A stretch of 64,000 bases of DNA from Actinoplanes sp. L3-i22. GTDB lineage: Bacteria; Actinomycetota; Actinomycetes; Mycobacteriales; Micromonosporaceae. This document shows, piece after piece, positions 40,913 through 50,308 of the stretch. Position 1 is the first letter of the stretch, and each line of letters starts with the position of its first letter. Location of the stretch: the NCBI RefSeq assembly GCF_019704555.1, contig NZ_AP024745.1, forward strand, positions 5,588,501-5,652,500. Reading direction: 5' to 3'. The translations under genes were made by a program, and so were the position numbers. The notes beneath the pieces are model-generated. The model was given only the letters and a program-made list of their open reading frames with translations, was not told the DNA's origin and ran no database searches.

Positions 40913-42282
40913 CGGTGACCAACGGTCAGGACGAACTGGAGGCGCTGTTCGCGCAGTGGCGTGAGCACGTGCGCCGCCGCCCGGAACTGTCCTCGTCCGA
41001 CGCCGACGAACTCGAGGACCACCTGCGCAACTCGGTCGACGAGCTCACCGGGGTCGGGCTGCGGCCCGACGAGGCGTTCCTCATCGCGGTCAAGCGGATG
41101 GGCGGGCTGGACGACCTGTCCCGCGAGTTCGCCCGCGAGCACTCCGAACGGCTGTGGAAGCAGCTGATGTTCACCGGCGAGGCCGAGGACGGGGCGAAGG
41201 CCGGCCGGTCCCGGCGCGACCTGATCGCCATGGTGGCCTGCGCGGCCGGCGCGGCGATCTCGATCAAGGTGCCGGGGTGGTTCGGGCAGAGCTTCGACGA
41301 CGACGGCAACTTCTACACCACCAACCTGGCCCTGTTCGCGCTGCCGTGGCTGGCCGCGTTCCTGGTCTGGCGCCGGCGGCCCGGCCCGGTGGTCGCCGGG
41401 GGACTGGCGGCGCTGTTCGCGCTCGGCGCGGTCGGGGCGAACATCTTCCCGGTCGACGAGGACTCGCAGTCGATCAACCTGATCGCGACCCACCTGCCGC
41501 TCGCGTTGTGGCTGGTGGTCGGTGTCGCCTACATCTCCGACGACGTGCGCTCGGCGCGCCGGCGGATGGACTTCATCCGATTCAGCGGCGAGTGGTTCAT
41601 CTACCTGGTCCTGATCGGGCTCGGCGGCGGCGTGCTGATCGTGTTCCTGACCGGCACGTTCAAGGCCATCGGGCTGGACTCCGGCGACTTCATCTCGAAC
41701 TGGCTGCTGCCCTGCGGCGGGATGGCCGCGATCGTCGTCGCCGGCTGGCTGGTCGAGGCCAAGCAGGGCGTCATCGAGAACATCGCGCCGGTGCTGACCC
41801 GGCTGTTCACCCCGCTGTTCGCGGTGGTGCTGCTGGCCTTCCTGGTCGCGGTGGTCGTCAACGGCCACGGGATCGACGTCGACCGGGACAACCTGGTGAT
41901 GTTCGACCTGCTGCTGGCGCTCGTGCTGGCCCTGCTGCTCTACTCGATCTCGGCCCGGGACCCGCTGGCCCCGCGCGGGACGTTCGACGTGCTGCAGCTG
42001 GTGCTGGTGGTCAGCGCGCTGGTGATCGACGCGCTGGTGCTGATCACCATGGCCGGGCGGATCGCCGAGTACGGGACCACCCCGAACAAGGTGGCCGCGG
42101 TCGGCGAGAACATCCTGCTGCTGGCGAACCTGGCCTGGTCGGCGTGGCTGGTGCTGGGCTTCGTCCGCCGCCGGAGCACCTTCGCGGCCATCGAGCGCTG
42201 GCAGACCAACTACCTTCCGGTGTACGCGGTGTGGTTGTGGGCCGTGGTGTTGATCCTGCCCCCGGTGTTCGGCTTCCGCTGA
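40909..42282 (+). CDS. Polytopic membrane protein with permease-prefix (HAAS-like) domain, PadR-coupled
   Basis: A 457-residue protein. Residues 5-90 form a soluble helical domain: EALFAQWREHVRRRPELS, ELEDHLRNSVDELTG, LRPDEAFLIAVKRMGGLDDLSREF, the permease-prefix/HAAS type usually found with PadR. The remainder has about ten helices and resembles DUF4153-type proteins. Function is unknown. GTG at 40909 overlaps the PadR stop. A strong hairpin follows the stop by five bases. Confidence 0.82.
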   Translation: MTVTNGQDELEALFAQWREHVRRRPELSSSDADELEDHLRNSVDELTGVGLRPDEAFLIAVKRMGGLDDLSREFAREHSERLWKQLMFTGEAEDGAKAGRSRRDLIAMVACAAGAAISIKVPGWFGQSFDDDGNFYTTNLALFALPWLAAFLVWRRRPGPVVAGGLAALFALGAVGANIFPVDEDSQSINLIATHLPLALWLVVGVAYISDDVRSARRRMDFIRFSGEWFIYLVLIGLGGGVLIVFLTGTFKAIGLDSGDFISNWLLPCGGMAAIVVAGWLVEAKQGVIENIAPVLTRLFTPLFAVVLLAFLVAVVVNGHGIDVDRDNLVMFDLLLALVLALLLYSISARDPLAPRGTFDVLQLVLVVSALVIDALVLITMAGRIAEYGTTPNKVAAVGENILLLANLAWSAWLVLGFVRRRSTFAAIERWQTNYLPVYAVWLWAVVLILPPVFGFR

Positions 42283-42287
42283 CGCGG

Positions 42288-42318
42288 CGGCGGGGCCCGC
42301 CGTGCGCGGGCCCCGCCG
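42288..42318 (+). terminator. Hairpin terminator after the PadR-coupled membrane protein
   Basis: A perfect 13-base stem, CGGCGGGGCCCGC with its complement, around a five-base loop starts five bases after the stop codon. No U-tract follows. It closes the padR operon. Confidence 0.7.
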
Positions 42319-42337
42319 GCCGTGGTTGGCTCCACCG

Positions 42338-43006
42338 GTGGAGCTTCTGCTGACGTCGACCGGCCTGCACAACGACACCCTGCGCGACGCGCTGCGGGAC
42401 ATGCTGGGAAAGCCGTTCGGATCGGCAAACATGGTGTATGTCCCGACGGCGGCCGTCGCCGAGCCCGGTGACCACGGCTGGTTCGTGGCGGACCTGGTCC
42501 GGTTGCACGGCCTGGGCTGGCGCGAGTTCTCCGTGCTGGAACTGAACGGGCTGCCGCCGGCGACGGTGCTCGACCGGCTGCGCCGGGCCGACGTCGTCTA
42601 CGTCGAGGGCGGCAGCCACTATCACCTGGCGCGCAGCGTCACCGGGAACGGGCTGGCCGACGGGATCCTGGACGCTCTCGAGGGCCGGGTGTACGTGGGG
42701 GTCAGCGCCGGGTCGATGATCTTCAGCCGGAACCTCACCGAGCGCTCCGCCGAGGTGCTCGGGGACGTGGCGGACCTGCACGTGCTCGGGGCGACGACGC
42801 TGGAGCCGCCGTTCGGGCTCTTCGACTGGTATCTGAAGCCGCACCTCAACTCGCCGGAGTTCCCGGAGCGGGACGACGCCTGGGCCGACCGGATCGTCGC
42901 GCGGGCCGACTTCCCGATCTACTTCATCGACGACGACACGGCCGTACGGGTCAGCGGCGACAAGGTGGACGTGGTGTCCGAGGGCCGGTGGCGCTTCCAC
43001 CCGTGA
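42338..43006 (+). CDS. Peptidase S51 (dipeptidase E-like)
   Basis: A 222-residue serine peptidase of the PepE/cyanophycinase class. LLLTSTGLHNDTLRDAL opens the fold. DVVYVEGGSHYHLARSV is the G-G-x-x-x-x-L motif near residue 92 and YVGVSAGSMIFSRN holds the nucleophilic serine. TLEPPFGLFDWYLKPHLN has the catalytic histidine. The family cleaves Asp-X dipeptides. The GTG at 42338 is preferred because upstream codons overlap the terminator. It is convergent with nadE and looks monocistronic. Confidence 0.87.
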   Translation: MELLLTSTGLHNDTLRDALRDMLGKPFGSANMVYVPTAAVAEPGDHGWFVADLVRLHGLGWREFSVLELNGLPPATVLDRLRRADVVYVEGGSHYHLARSVTGNGLADGILDALEGRVYVGVSAGSMIFSRNLTERSAEVLGDVADLHVLGATTLEPPFGLFDWYLKPHLNSPEFPERDDAWADRIVARADFPIYFIDDDTAVRVSGDKVDVVSEGRWRFHP

Positions 43007-43016
43007 GCCGGCCGCC

Positions 43017-43841
43017 TCACCGCCACCAGTCGTCGAGCGGCGTGACGGGGACGGTCCGCTTGTGGCGGGTGGCCAGGAAGGTGGCCTCGATCCTCGCGGC
43101 GACCTCCGGGGTCACCACGGCACCTTCGAGGTAGTCGTCGATCTCGCCGTACTTCAGGCCCAGCGCCTCCTCGTCCGGCAGGGCCGGCCGATCGTCCTCC
43201 AGATCGGCCGTGGGGATCTTCTCCCAGGTGCTGCGCGGAGCACCCAGTTCGCGCAGCAGCGCGGCACCCTGTCGCTTGGTCAACCCGGTCAGCGGTGTCA
43301 CGTCCGCTCCGCCGTCGCCGTACTTCGTGAAGAAACCGGTCACCGCCTCGGCCGCGTGATCGGTGCCGACGACCAGCATGTTCAGCTGCCCCGCGACGGC
43401 GTACTGGGCCACCATGCGCTCCCGGGCCTTGACGTTGCCGCGGACGAAGTCCCGCAGCCGCTCCTCCCGCAGGGCCGCCGCGGCCTGGGCGGCGGCCGCG
43501 TCCGAGCTGGACTTCACGTCGACGGTGACGGTCCGGTCGGGCTGGATGAAGGTGAGCGCGATCTGTGCGTCGGCCTCGTCGGCCTGCACGCCGTACGGCA
43601 GCCGGACCGCGACGAAGGTCGCCGGGGTCCCGCCGGCGCGCAGCTCGGCGCAGGCCAGCTGGCACAACCGGCCGGTCAAGGCGCTGTCCTGGCCACCGCT
43701 GATGCCGAGGACGTATCCGGTGGCGGGGGTGGACTGAAGGTAGGCCGTCAGGAAGTCGACCCGCCGGCGGATCTCGTCCGCCGGCTCGATCGAAGCCCGG
43801 ACGCCGAGTTCGGTGATGATCTGATCACGAAGGTTCGCCAC
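43017..43841 (-). CDS. nadE: Ammonia-dependent NAD synthetase
   Basis: A 274-residue enzyme that makes NAD from deamido-NAD, ATP and ammonia. [22 protein letters not shown] at about residue 47 is the ATP-pyrophosphatase P-loop S-G-G-x-[35 protein letters not shown] is the conserved NadE segment, and [21 protein letters not shown] follows. The length fits the NH3-dependent, glutaminase-free form. It starts at GTG 43841, 23 bases after the end of the ABC-2 permease gene, so it may be read with that operon. Confidence 0.94.
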   Translation of the reverse strand: MANLRDQIITELGVRASIEPADEIRRRVDFLTAYLQSTPATGYVLGISGGQDSALTGRLCQLACAELRAGGTPATFVAVRLPYGVQADEADAQIALTFIQPDRTVTVDVKSSSDAAAAQAAAALREERLRDFVRGNVKARERMVAQYAVAGQLNMLVVGTDHAAEAVTGFFTKYGDGGADVTPLTGLTKRQGAALLRELGAPRSTWEKIPTADLEDDRPALPDEEALGLKYGEIDDYLEGAVVTPEVAARIEATFLATRHKRTVPVTPLDDWWR

Positions 43842-43864
43842 CCGCGTACTGTATGCGGCCCGGG

Positions 43865-44644
43865 TCAGACGATGTCGCGGTCGCGGGTGAGCAGGAACGC
43901 GCCGAGCAGCAGCAGTACGGTGTAGCCGCCGAACACGGCCGCACCCACCGGCTGGCTCAGCACGTGGGCGCCGGTCAGGCCGGTGCCACCGTCCGGCCCG
44001 GCGGGAAAGGCGAGCGCGCTGCCGCTCTGCCCGGGCAACCAGCGGGCCAGGCCCGGCGCGACCCCGGCGAGCACCGTCTCGATCACGAAGAACAACGTGA
44101 GCGCCCCGGCCAGGCTGATCACCGGATCGCCGGTCAGCGCGCCGGCCCCGAGCCCGAACAGCGTCGCGAGCAGCACATACCCGATGCCGCCGAGGGCGAT
44201 GGCCGCGAGATCCGCAAGGTTCAGAGCCGACGGTACGCCGCGCAGGTGCACCCCGGCGAGCACCGCCCCGATCGACACCGCCGTGGCCACCGCCCCGATC
44301 AGCGCACCCACCGCCCCGTGCACGACCACCTTGGCGCCCAGCACCCGGCCCCGCCGCGGACTGACCAGCAGGGTGCCGGTGAGCGTGCGATGCCGATACT
44401 CCCCGGCCATGCCGAGCACCCCGAGCACGATGCCGACCACGCCGGCCACCGTGGCGCCGGTGCAGGCGATCGTCCGCTGGGCGAAGTCCCCGCTCAGCGC
44501 GAACCGCCCGGTGCCGACCGGCGCGACGACCACCGGCAGCACCACGGTCAGCAGTTCCAGGCCGAGCAGGGCGATCAGCAGCCAAAAGGTCGTCCGGGTG
44601 GAGCGGATCTTCCGCCACTCCGAGCGCAACAGGTCCCGGGTCAT
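43865..44644 (-). CDS. ABC-2 type exporter permease
   Basis: A 259-residue membrane protein with six predicted helices: [34 protein letters not shown] near the start, then [28 protein letters not shown], a conserved loop of the BcrB/ABC-2 group in which E-Y-R-H-x-T precedes the R-x-x-x-L-x-A-K segment. It overlaps the ATPase gene by four bases and partners it. The pair lies downstream of a two-component system, as in many antibiotic-sensing exporter loci. Confidence 0.88.
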   Translation of the reverse strand: MTRDLLRSEWRKIRSTRTTFWLLIALLGLELLTVVLPVVVAPVGTGRFALSGDFAQRTIACTGATVAGVVGIVLGVLGMAGEYRHRTLTGTLLVSPRRGRVLGAKVVVHGAVGALIGAVATAVSIGAVLAGVHLRGVPSALNLADLAAIALGGIGYVLLATLFGLGAGALTGDPVISLAGALTLFFVIETVLAGVAPGLARWLPGQSGSALAFPAGPDGGTGLTGAHVLSQPVGAAVFGGYTVLLLLGAFLLTRDRDIV

Positions 44645-45372
44645 CGGGCCACCGTCCCGGTCAGCCGCAGGTAGGTGTCCTCGAGCGCGGCAGCCGGCGC
44701 GGTGCCGTCCGGCGCGTCCCGGGTCAGCTCGGCGAGGGGCCGGTGGATGAGCAACCGCCCCGCGGCCATGACTACCACGTCGTCGACGGTCCGGACGATC
44801 TCGGAGAGCTGATGACTGGAGATCAGCACCGTCCGGCCCCGGTCGGCCATGCCCCGCAGCAGGTCCCGCAGCCACCGGATGCCGGCCGGGTCCAGCCCGT
44901 TGGTCGGCTCGTCGAGGATGACGATCTCCGGATCGCCGAGCAGGGCCACCGCCAGGGCGAGCCGCTGCCGCATGCCGAGCGAATAGCCGCCGACCCGCTT
45001 GTCCGCCGCCGAGGACAACTCGACCAGGTCGAGCAGCTCGTCGCAGCGGCTGTCGGGCACGCCGGCCGCGGCGGCCAGCACCCGCAGATGATCCCGGCCG
45101 GTCCGCCCGGGGTGGGCCTGCGAACCGTCGAGCGCCGCGCCGACCAGCGTGGCCGGGCGCGGCAGCCGGTCGTACCGGACCCCGCCGACGGTCGCCGTCC
45201 CGCCGTCCGGACGGATCAGGCCGAGCAGCATCCGCAGGGTGGTGGTCTTGCCCGCGGCGTTCGGGCCGAGCAGGCCGGTGACGGCGCCGGCCCGGACGTC
45301 CAGGGTGAGCCGGTCGACCGCCGTCGTGGCGCCGAAGCGCTTGGTGAGGTCGCGCAGCGCGATCGTGGTCAT
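44641..45372 (-). CDS. ABC exporter ATP-binding protein (BcrA/CcmA-like)
   Basis: A 243-residue ATPase. Walker A is [21 protein letters not shown] near residue 33; the usual G-N-G-A-G-K-T is P-N-A-A-G-K-T, which still keeps the G-K-T. The signature is [17 protein letters not shown], Walker [14 protein letters not shown], and [18 protein letters not shown] follows. It drives export through the adjacent ABC-2 permease. Transcription probably depends on the two-component system just upstream, 74 bases away, with a palindrome at 45431-45452 between them. Confidence 0.92.
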   Translation of the reverse strand: MTTIALRDLTKRFGATTAVDRLTLDVRAGAVTGLLGPNAAGKTTTLRMLLGLIRPDGGTATVGGVRYDRLPRPATLVGAALDGSQAHPGRTGRDHLRVLAAAAGVPDSRCDELLDLVELSSAADKRVGGYSLGMRQRLALAVALLGDPEIVILDEPTNGLDPAGIRWLRDLLRGMADRGRTVLISSHQLSEIVRTVDDVVVMAAGRLLIHRPLAELTRDAPDGTAPAAALEDTYLRLTGTVAR

Positions 45373-45430
45373 GCCGCCGACGCTACGGACGCACCGGGTC
45401 CGGCCGCGTCCCGCCGCGGAGCGGGCTTTC

Positions 45431-45452
45431 CGGTAGCTCCCGGGAGCTACCG
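45431..45452 (-). promoter_or_regulatory. Perfect 22-base palindrome at the end of the response regulator gene
   Basis: CGGTAGCTCCC is followed directly by its reverse complement, with no spacer, across the TAG stop of the response regulator. It lies 59 bases before the ABC ATPase start. A gapless dyad of this quality suits protein binding, perhaps by the response regulator, but a terminator hairpin is also possible. Confidence 0.5.
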
Positions 45453-46115
45453 CCCGTGGCCGGCCAGGCCACTGTCGTACGCCACCACCACCGCCTGCGC
45501 CCGGTCGCGCACCCCCAGCTTGCCGAGCAGTCGGCTGACGTGGGTCTTCACCGTCTCCTCGGCGACCACCAGGCGCTCGGCGATCTCCCGGTTCGTCAGT
45601 CCCCGGGCGATCAGCACCAGCACCTCGGTCTCGCGCCGGGTCAGCGCCGCCACCCGCGCACTCGCGGCGGCCAGCGCCCGCGGCGGCCGGGCCCGGACGA
45701 AATCCGCCAGCAGCCGCCGGGTCACGGTGGGCGCGAGCAGGGCCTCACCCGCCGCCACCACCCGGACGGCGTGCACGAGTTCCTCGGCCGAACAGTCCTT
45801 GAGCAGGAATCCGCTCGCGCCCGCGGCCAGCGCCTCGTACACGTGCTCGTCGAGGTCGAAGGTGGTCAGAATCAGCACCCGGGGCCGAGGTCCGGTCGTA
45901 CCGTCGAGGATCTCCGCGGTGGCCGCCAGGCCGCTCAGGACCGGCATCCGGATGTCCATCACGATGACGTCCGGGTCGGCCCGGGCGGCCAGGTCCACCG
46001 CCTCCCGGCCGTCGGCGGCGAGCCCGACGACCTCGATGTCACCGGCGGCGCCGAGCATCGTGGCCAGCCCGTGCCGGGCGATCGGCTGATCGTCGGCGAC
46101 CACCACGGTGATCAC
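45447..46115 (-). CDS. Two-component response regulator, NarL/LuxR family
   Basis: A 222-residue response regulator. The receiver domain has acidic VVADDQ near residue 8, phosphoacceptor in DVIVMDIRMPV near residue 54, LILTTFDLDEHV and FLLKDCSAEELVHAV with the conserved Lys. The C-terminal LuxR helix-turn-helix is LTRRETEVLVLIARGLTNREIAERLVVAEETVKTHVSRLLGKL. The start overlaps the stop of the kinase gene. The likely targets are the ABC exporter genes directly downstream. Confidence 0.95.
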   Translation of the reverse strand: MITVVVADDQPIARHGLATMLGAAGDIEVVGLAADGREAVDLAARADPDVIVMDIRMPVLSGLAATAEILDGTTGPRPRVLILTTFDLDEHVYEALAAGASGFLLKDCSAEELVHAVRVVAAGEALLAPTVTRRLLADFVRARPPRALAAASARVAALTRRETEVLVLIARGLTNREIAERLVVAEETVKTHVSRLLGKLGVRDRAQAVVVAYDSGLAGHGR

Positions 46116-47233
46116 CGGTTCCGCTCCGCGTCCTGGTACCGGGCCGGCAACTCGGTCTCGACCACGAACCCGCCCTGTCCGTCCGGGCCGGCGCGCATCT
46201 CGGCGCCGAGCGCGGACGCCCGCTCCCGCATCCCGATCAGCCCCAGCCCCGACCCGGACCGCGCCGGCGGTCGCGGACCGCGCGGCCCGGTGTCCGCGAC
46301 GCGGACCTTCAGCAGGGCGTCCTCCACCCGGACGTCGATCCGGGTATCCGCTCCCGGCGCGTGCCGGGCCGTGTTGCTCAAGGCTTCCTGCACGATCCGG
46401 TACGCGGCGAGCTGCACGCCCGCCGGGACCTGCTCGACCGGACCGCGCATGACCAGCTCGGCGGTGACGCCGGTACGCCGGGTCGCGTCGAGCAGGCCGG
46501 GCAACTCGGCGAGACCGGGTTGCGGGGACTGATCGCGCAGCGCGCGCAGGGCCGCGCGCATCTCGGTGAGACCGTCCCGGGCCAGGCCGTGCACCACCCG
46601 GAAGGACCGGACGGCGTCCGGCGGCAGGCCCGCCGACCGCAGGGGCGCCGCCTGCGCCTCGATCGCGATCATCGACAGGTGGTGGCCGACCACGTCGTGC
46701 AGTTCACGCGCGATCCGCGCCTGCTCGTCGAGCACCGCGAGGTGCGCGCTCTCCGCTCGCAGCCGCTGCTGGGCGAGGCGCCGGCCCCGGACGATCTCCC
46801 CGGCCCACACCGCGCCGGCGGCGGCCGCGCCGGCGAGCAGCAGCAGCCCCGGCGAGAGCGGGACCGTCCACCCGGCCGGGGCCAGCACACCGGCCGCCGT
46901 GACGGCGAGGACCGCGACGCCGGCCCGCCGGCCCCGGTGCGCGGTCAGCAGCCCGAGCAGGACGAGCAGCGCGAAGCATCCGGCCGCCGGCCACGGCCAG
47001 CCCAGCCGGCCCTGCCCGTACCCGGAGAACGTGCACCAGCCCGCCGCCGTGACGGTGACCAGGGTCGATGTCAGGGGTGCCGGGCGGGCGGTCAGCAGCG
47101 GGAGGGTGAGCGCGGCGCCCAGCACGACGGCCGGCACCGGCGGCATGCCCCACTGCCCGGCCTGCAGCACCGCCAGCAGCAGCACGGACATGATCACTGC
47201 GGTGGGTCGCAGGGGAATCGCACGTCCCGTCAC
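46112..47233 (-). CDS. Two-component sensor histidine kinase (HisKA_3 type)
   Basis: A 373-residue kinase. The N-terminal 150 residues hold about five to six helices and almost no external loop, an intramembrane-sensing layout. QARIARELHDVVGHHLSMIAIEAQA is the HisKA_3 dimerisation helix with the phosphoacceptor His. The ATPase N box is YRIVQEALSNTARHAPG and the G box SGSGLGLIGMRERAS. It starts at GTG 47233. It is coupled to the response regulator and, through it, probably to the ABC exporter: a membrane-stress or antibiotic-sensing module. Confidence 0.93.
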   Translation of the reverse strand: MTGRAIPLRPTAVIMSVLLLAVLQAGQWGMPPVPAVVLGAALTLPLLTARPAPLTSTLVTVTAAGWCTFSGYGQGRLGWPWPAAGCFALLVLLGLLTAHRGRRAGVAVLAVTAAGVLAPAGWTVPLSPGLLLLAGAAAAGAVWAGEIVRGRRLAQQRLRAESAHLAVLDEQARIARELHDVVGHHLSMIAIEAQAAPLRSAGLPPDAVRSFRVVHGLARDGLTEMRAALRALRDQSPQPGLAELPGLLDATRRTGVTAELVMRGPVEQVPAGVQLAAYRIVQEALSNTARHAPGADTRIDVRVEDALLKVRVADTGPRGPRPPARSGSGLGLIGMRERASALGAEMRAGPDGQGGFVVETELPARYQDAERNR

Positions 47234-47296
47234 GATGCCACAGTAGGCGCTGCGCCGGACCGACCGACGCCCGTGACCGTCCGGCAAGGTCCTCGG

Positions 47297-47713
47297 TCAG
47301 ATCGGTCCGGCCCGAGGTGGCCGTAGCTCGTACCGGAACGGCCAGTCGCGCAGCAGCAGCTCGGCAAGGGCCACCGCCTCACCGGCATCGGTAGTCTCCG
47401 CCACGATCGTCGCGCGCTCCCGGGTGCTGAATGCCTGCCCCCACCACACCAGATAGCGGGCCGGATTCGCCGCGAGACCGATGCTCACCGGCGGCGCAAG
47501 ACCATCGCAGAGAGGCCCGTCAAACCGAAGAAGAAACATGCTGAGGTACGGCCGAAATCGGGCCAGGGAACTGTCCTCGGCCGCACGCACCAATCGAGCC
47601 ATGCCAGCCGGACAGCCCGGGGCGGAGTCTCGGGCATGAGCGTCGCCACGCTCGCCCCGGCCAAGCACCGTCGCCCATTCCTCAGCGCAGCCATCGCTTG
47701 CCGCCGGCTCCAT
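47297..47713 (-). CDS. DUF6193-like hypothetical protein
   Basis: A protein of about 138 residues. The part from ARLVRAAEDSSLARFRPYLSMFLLRF to ETTDAGEAVALAELLLRDWPF resembles actinobacterial DUF6193 proteins (L-I-x-A-A...L-x-x-x-x-P...L-R-F, ending in an E-A-V-A-L-A segment). An ATG at 47713 is taken as start because the longer frame to 47797 lacks protein-like composition there. A middle stretch (DAHARDSAPGCPAG) is odd and could reflect a small local frame change. Function is unknown. Confidence 0.55.
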   Translation of the reverse strand: MEPAASDGCAEEWATVLGRGERGDAHARDSAPGCPAGMARLVRAAEDSSLARFRPYLSMFLLRFDGPLCDGLAPPVSIGLAANPARYLVWWGQAFSTRERATIVAETTDAGEAVALAELLLRDWPFRYELRPPRAGPI

Positions 47714-47831
47714 GCCGGTCAATATATTCCGCCGAACAACAGCGCGGCCGTGGTGATCACCGGGTGCACGCATCTGCCGCCCGGGATGTGGCTTCATTCG
47801 ACGCGTGTCTGTCGAGCCCGGATACTCAGGT

Positions 47832-48620
47832 TCAGTTGGCGGGTTGCAGGCCGGGGTTCGGGTTCTCCCGCTCCCACGCGGCGGTGCCGGCGTCGTACAC
47901 GGCCGTGACCAGGTAGGAAGCTGAATGCAGCGACGCGGCGGTCATCGGCACCCCGGTGAGGCGTTCGGTCAGCGCGAACGCGGTCTCGGTCGCATCGGCG
48001 TTGTCGCTGTCCTGATCGTCCGGAGTGAACCCGGCCGCGCGCATGTCCGCGAGGAGGGCGTCCGGCCGGCTGCCGGTCCGGTCGCCGGGGTCGTACGGAT
48101 CGAAGGCGACCTGCAGCCGGCCGTTCTTGATCACGGCGAACCGCGAGTCGAGTTCAACGTTGCGGGAGTGGGTGACCACGGTCGTGCGGGCCGACAGCCG
48201 TTCGAGGAGGTCGTCCCTGAGCGCGAGCACCCCGATGTCCTCGACGACCAGCGACCACCCCGGCATCCCGGCGACGGCCATCACCGTCTCGCCGCCGCGC
48301 CGGCCGGGAAAGGATTCCCACTCGGCCCGCCAGCCAGTTGTCCGGAGCCGGCGGCCGCCGAGCCTCTGGACCACCTGTTCCGGGGTGAGCCCGGCGATCC
48401 AGGTGAAGCAGAAGCCCTCGGTGAGTTCGTCGTTGGCCTCGAACCAGCCGTAGTCGCTGCTGACGGCCAGGCCTGTCGGCGACGACTCGGGCAACCGTGC
48501 GGCTGGTGTCTCCATCGGCCCGGACGGCACCGGATGACCGGGTTCGGCGGATTTTGCGCAACCGGCGAGCACGGCCGCCAGCGAAAACGCACCCAGAGAA
48601 GTGAAAGCCCGCCGCCGCAT
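47832..48620 (-). CDS. Lipoprotein with DUF6461-like domain
   Basis: A 262-residue predicted lipoprotein with signal RRRAFTSLGAFSLAAVLAGCAKS, lipobox L-A-G-C. After a Pro-rich linker, YGWFEANDELTEGFCFTWIAGLTPEQVVQRLGGR resembles the opening of DUF6461 proteins (Y-x-W-F, G-x-C-x-T, G-L-T-P-E-x-V). WSLVVEDIGVLAL and NGRLQVAFDPYDPGDRTGSRPDAL follow. Most DUF6461 proteins are cytoplasmic, so a lipoprotein version is unusual. No partner is evident. Function is unknown. Confidence 0.75.
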   Translation of the reverse strand: MRRRAFTSLGAFSLAAVLAGCAKSAEPGHPVPSGPMETPAARLPESSPTGLAVSSDYGWFEANDELTEGFCFTWIAGLTPEQVVQRLGGRRLRTTGWRAEWESFPGRRGGETVMAVAGMPGWSLVVEDIGVLALRDDLLERLSARTTVVTHSRNVELDSRFAVIKNGRLQVAFDPYDPGDRTGSRPDALLADMRAAGFTPDDQDSDNADATETAFALTERLTGVPMTAASLHSASYLVTAVYDAGTAAWERENPNPGLQPAN

Positions 48621-48677
48621 GCCGCCAGTAGATCATGAAGAAACTGCTCGGCCGACTCCCGCCACCGCGCAGTTGAT

Positions 48678-49208
48678 CTAGCCGTCGGGAAGGCGTGGAT
48701 TGAAGCCGAGCATCGGCGACGCCGGTGCGCAGAGGGGCCGGATCTCGTGCACCGCCGACGGGCTGGACAGCCGGACCTTCTCGGCGTCCGACAGGCCCAC
48801 CGCCCGGTCCCGCACGTAGGGGACCATGGCGACCGCGAGGCCCCCGAAGACCACCCCGAACAGGAGCAGCAGCAACGCCACCAGCCACTCGCCGCGGGTG
48901 GCCATCAGGATCACGGTCGGGAGCTGGACGATCGCGCTGAGCCCGAGGACCACCAGCACGAACCCCGCCGCGTAGCGCCCGGCCCGGGCCCGCCCCCGGC
49001 GCCACCGCAGCCGCCGCCGGAGCACCGCGGCACTCACGGCGACGTAGTCGACCGGCTCGTCACAGGTCATGCAGAGCACCCGGCCGGTCGCCTCGCCCCT
49101 GGCCGGGCGTTCCGCGGTCACCGGGTGGCGTTCCCAGCGTCCGTCCTCGGTCCGGTGCCCGAGCTGCCAGGTCTCACCGTCAACCGTCACGCGCCGATCG
49201 TGCCGCAT
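48678..49208 (-). CDS. Hypothetical two-helix membrane protein
   Basis: A 176-residue protein that I do not recognise. Residues 1-75 are cytoplasmic and contain VLCMTCDEPVDY with two cysteines near residue 45, not enough for a zinc ribbon. Two membrane segments follow at about residues 78-98 (YAAGFVLVVLGLSAIVQLPTVIL) and 108-130 (WLVALLLLLFGVVFGGLAVAM). The tail is polar. It ends 57 bases before the lipoprotein gene on the same strand, and the kinase gene ends 13 bases upstream of its start, so kinase and membrane protein may form one unit. Confidence 0.7.
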   Translation of the reverse strand: MRHDRRVTVDGETWQLGHRTEDGRWERHPVTAERPARGEATGRVLCMTCDEPVDYVAVSAAVLRRRLRWRRGRARAGRYAAGFVLVVLGLSAIVQLPTVILMATRGEWLVALLLLLFGVVFGGLAVAMVPYVRDRAVGLSDAEKVRLSSPSAVHEIRPLCAPASPMLGFNPRLPDG

Positions 49209-49221
49209 CGACGCAACGTGA

Positions 49222-50187
49222 CTACCTCAGCTGGACCGCCACCACGACGGCGGCGAGCATCACGGCCACCACGGCGAGCCCGGCCAGCACGCGGAGGTGC
49301 CGGGAACCCGACGGCCGCGCCCGGGACGGGGCCGGCGGCGCCTCGCTCGCGGCGATCCGCAGCAGCCGCTCGGCCGTGGCCGCGTCGATCCGCTGCCGGG
49401 GATCCCGGTCCAGCAGGCCCTCGAGCAGGTCCAGCAGCACTCCGGCGCGCTTCGGCGGCCGCGGCAGCGAAGTCGCCAGCGCCGCCAGGGTCGCCGCCGG
49501 CGTCGACCGCGAATACGGCGGCTGACCCTCCACCGCGGTGTACAACGTGGCGCCGAGCGACCACAGATCCGACGCCGCCCCGGCCGTCCCGTCGAGAGCG
49601 AGCTCCGGCGCCAGATAGGACGGCGACCCGAGCACCACGCCGGTCGCGGTCAGCCCGGACAAGCCGGCGATCGACACCAGCCCGAAGTCGGTGAGGATGG
49701 TCCGCCCGTCGTAGGCCAGCAGCACGTTGGCCGGCTTCACGTCCCGGTGCAGCATGCCCTCCCGGTGCGCCGCCCGCAGCGCGGACAGCAGGTCCAGGCC
49801 GATCCGGGCCACCTGCCGCGGGTCCATCGGCCCGTCCTCCCGGATCGCCGCGAACAGCGACCGCGACGGCACGAGCTCCATGACAAGACAGGGCAAACCA
49901 TCATCGGGTACGACGTCGATCATGCGGACCACGTTCGGATGCGTCAGCCGGGCGATCGCGCGCGCCTCCCGGAGCGTCCGCTCGCACAGGGCGTCCAGGT
50001 CGTCGTCGCTGATCCCGCGCGGCGCGAGGATCTCCTTGACCGCGACGTCCCGGTCGAGCAACTCGTCACGCGCGGCCCAGACCCGGCCCATCCCGCCCGA
50101 GCCGAGCAGGCGTACGAGCCGGTAGCGCCCGGCAATCAGTCGCGAGGTGTGATCCGGCACGGCCGAGACTGTATCCGAGCTTTGCAC
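49222..50187 (-). CDS. Ser/Thr protein kinase (PknB-type) with C-terminal membrane helix
   Basis: A 321-residue Hanks-type kinase. The glycine loop is LLGSGGMGRVWAARD, the ATP lysine is in VAVKEIL, the catalytic loop is MLHRDVKPANVLL, the metal loop ILTDFGLVS and the activation segment ends GSPSYLAPEL. The C-terminus has a single membrane helix (VLAGLAVVAVMLAAVVVAVQL) and only two residues beyond, so there is no external sensor domain. The start is GTG at 50187 or GTG at 50160; neither has a clear ribosome site. It may phosphorylate neighbours or unlinked proteins. Confidence 0.93.
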   Translation of the reverse strand: MQSSDTVSAVPDHTSRLIAGRYRLVRLLGSGGMGRVWAARDELLDRDVAVKEILAPRGISDDDLDALCERTLREARAIARLTHPNVVRMIDVVPDDGLPCLVMELVPSRSLFAAIREDGPMDPRQVARIGLDLLSALRAAHREGMLHRDVKPANVLLAYDGRTILTDFGLVSIAGLSGLTATGVVLGSPSYLAPELALDGTAGAASDLWSLGATLYTAVEGQPPYSRSTPAATLAALATSLPRPPKRAGVLLDLLEGLLDRDPRQRIDAATAERLLRIAASEAPPAPSRARPSGSRHLRVLAGLAVVAVMLAAVVVAVQLR

Positions 50188-50308
50188 TCATTCGGGTTTC
50201 CGGCGAAGCGCGGTTTCCCGACGCGGACCAGGCCAAACACGGCTTGCCGCGGCCGCGTCCCGGTAATTCGTGTCGGGTTGTCCACACCGTCGAACTTAAC
50301 CTGAGACG

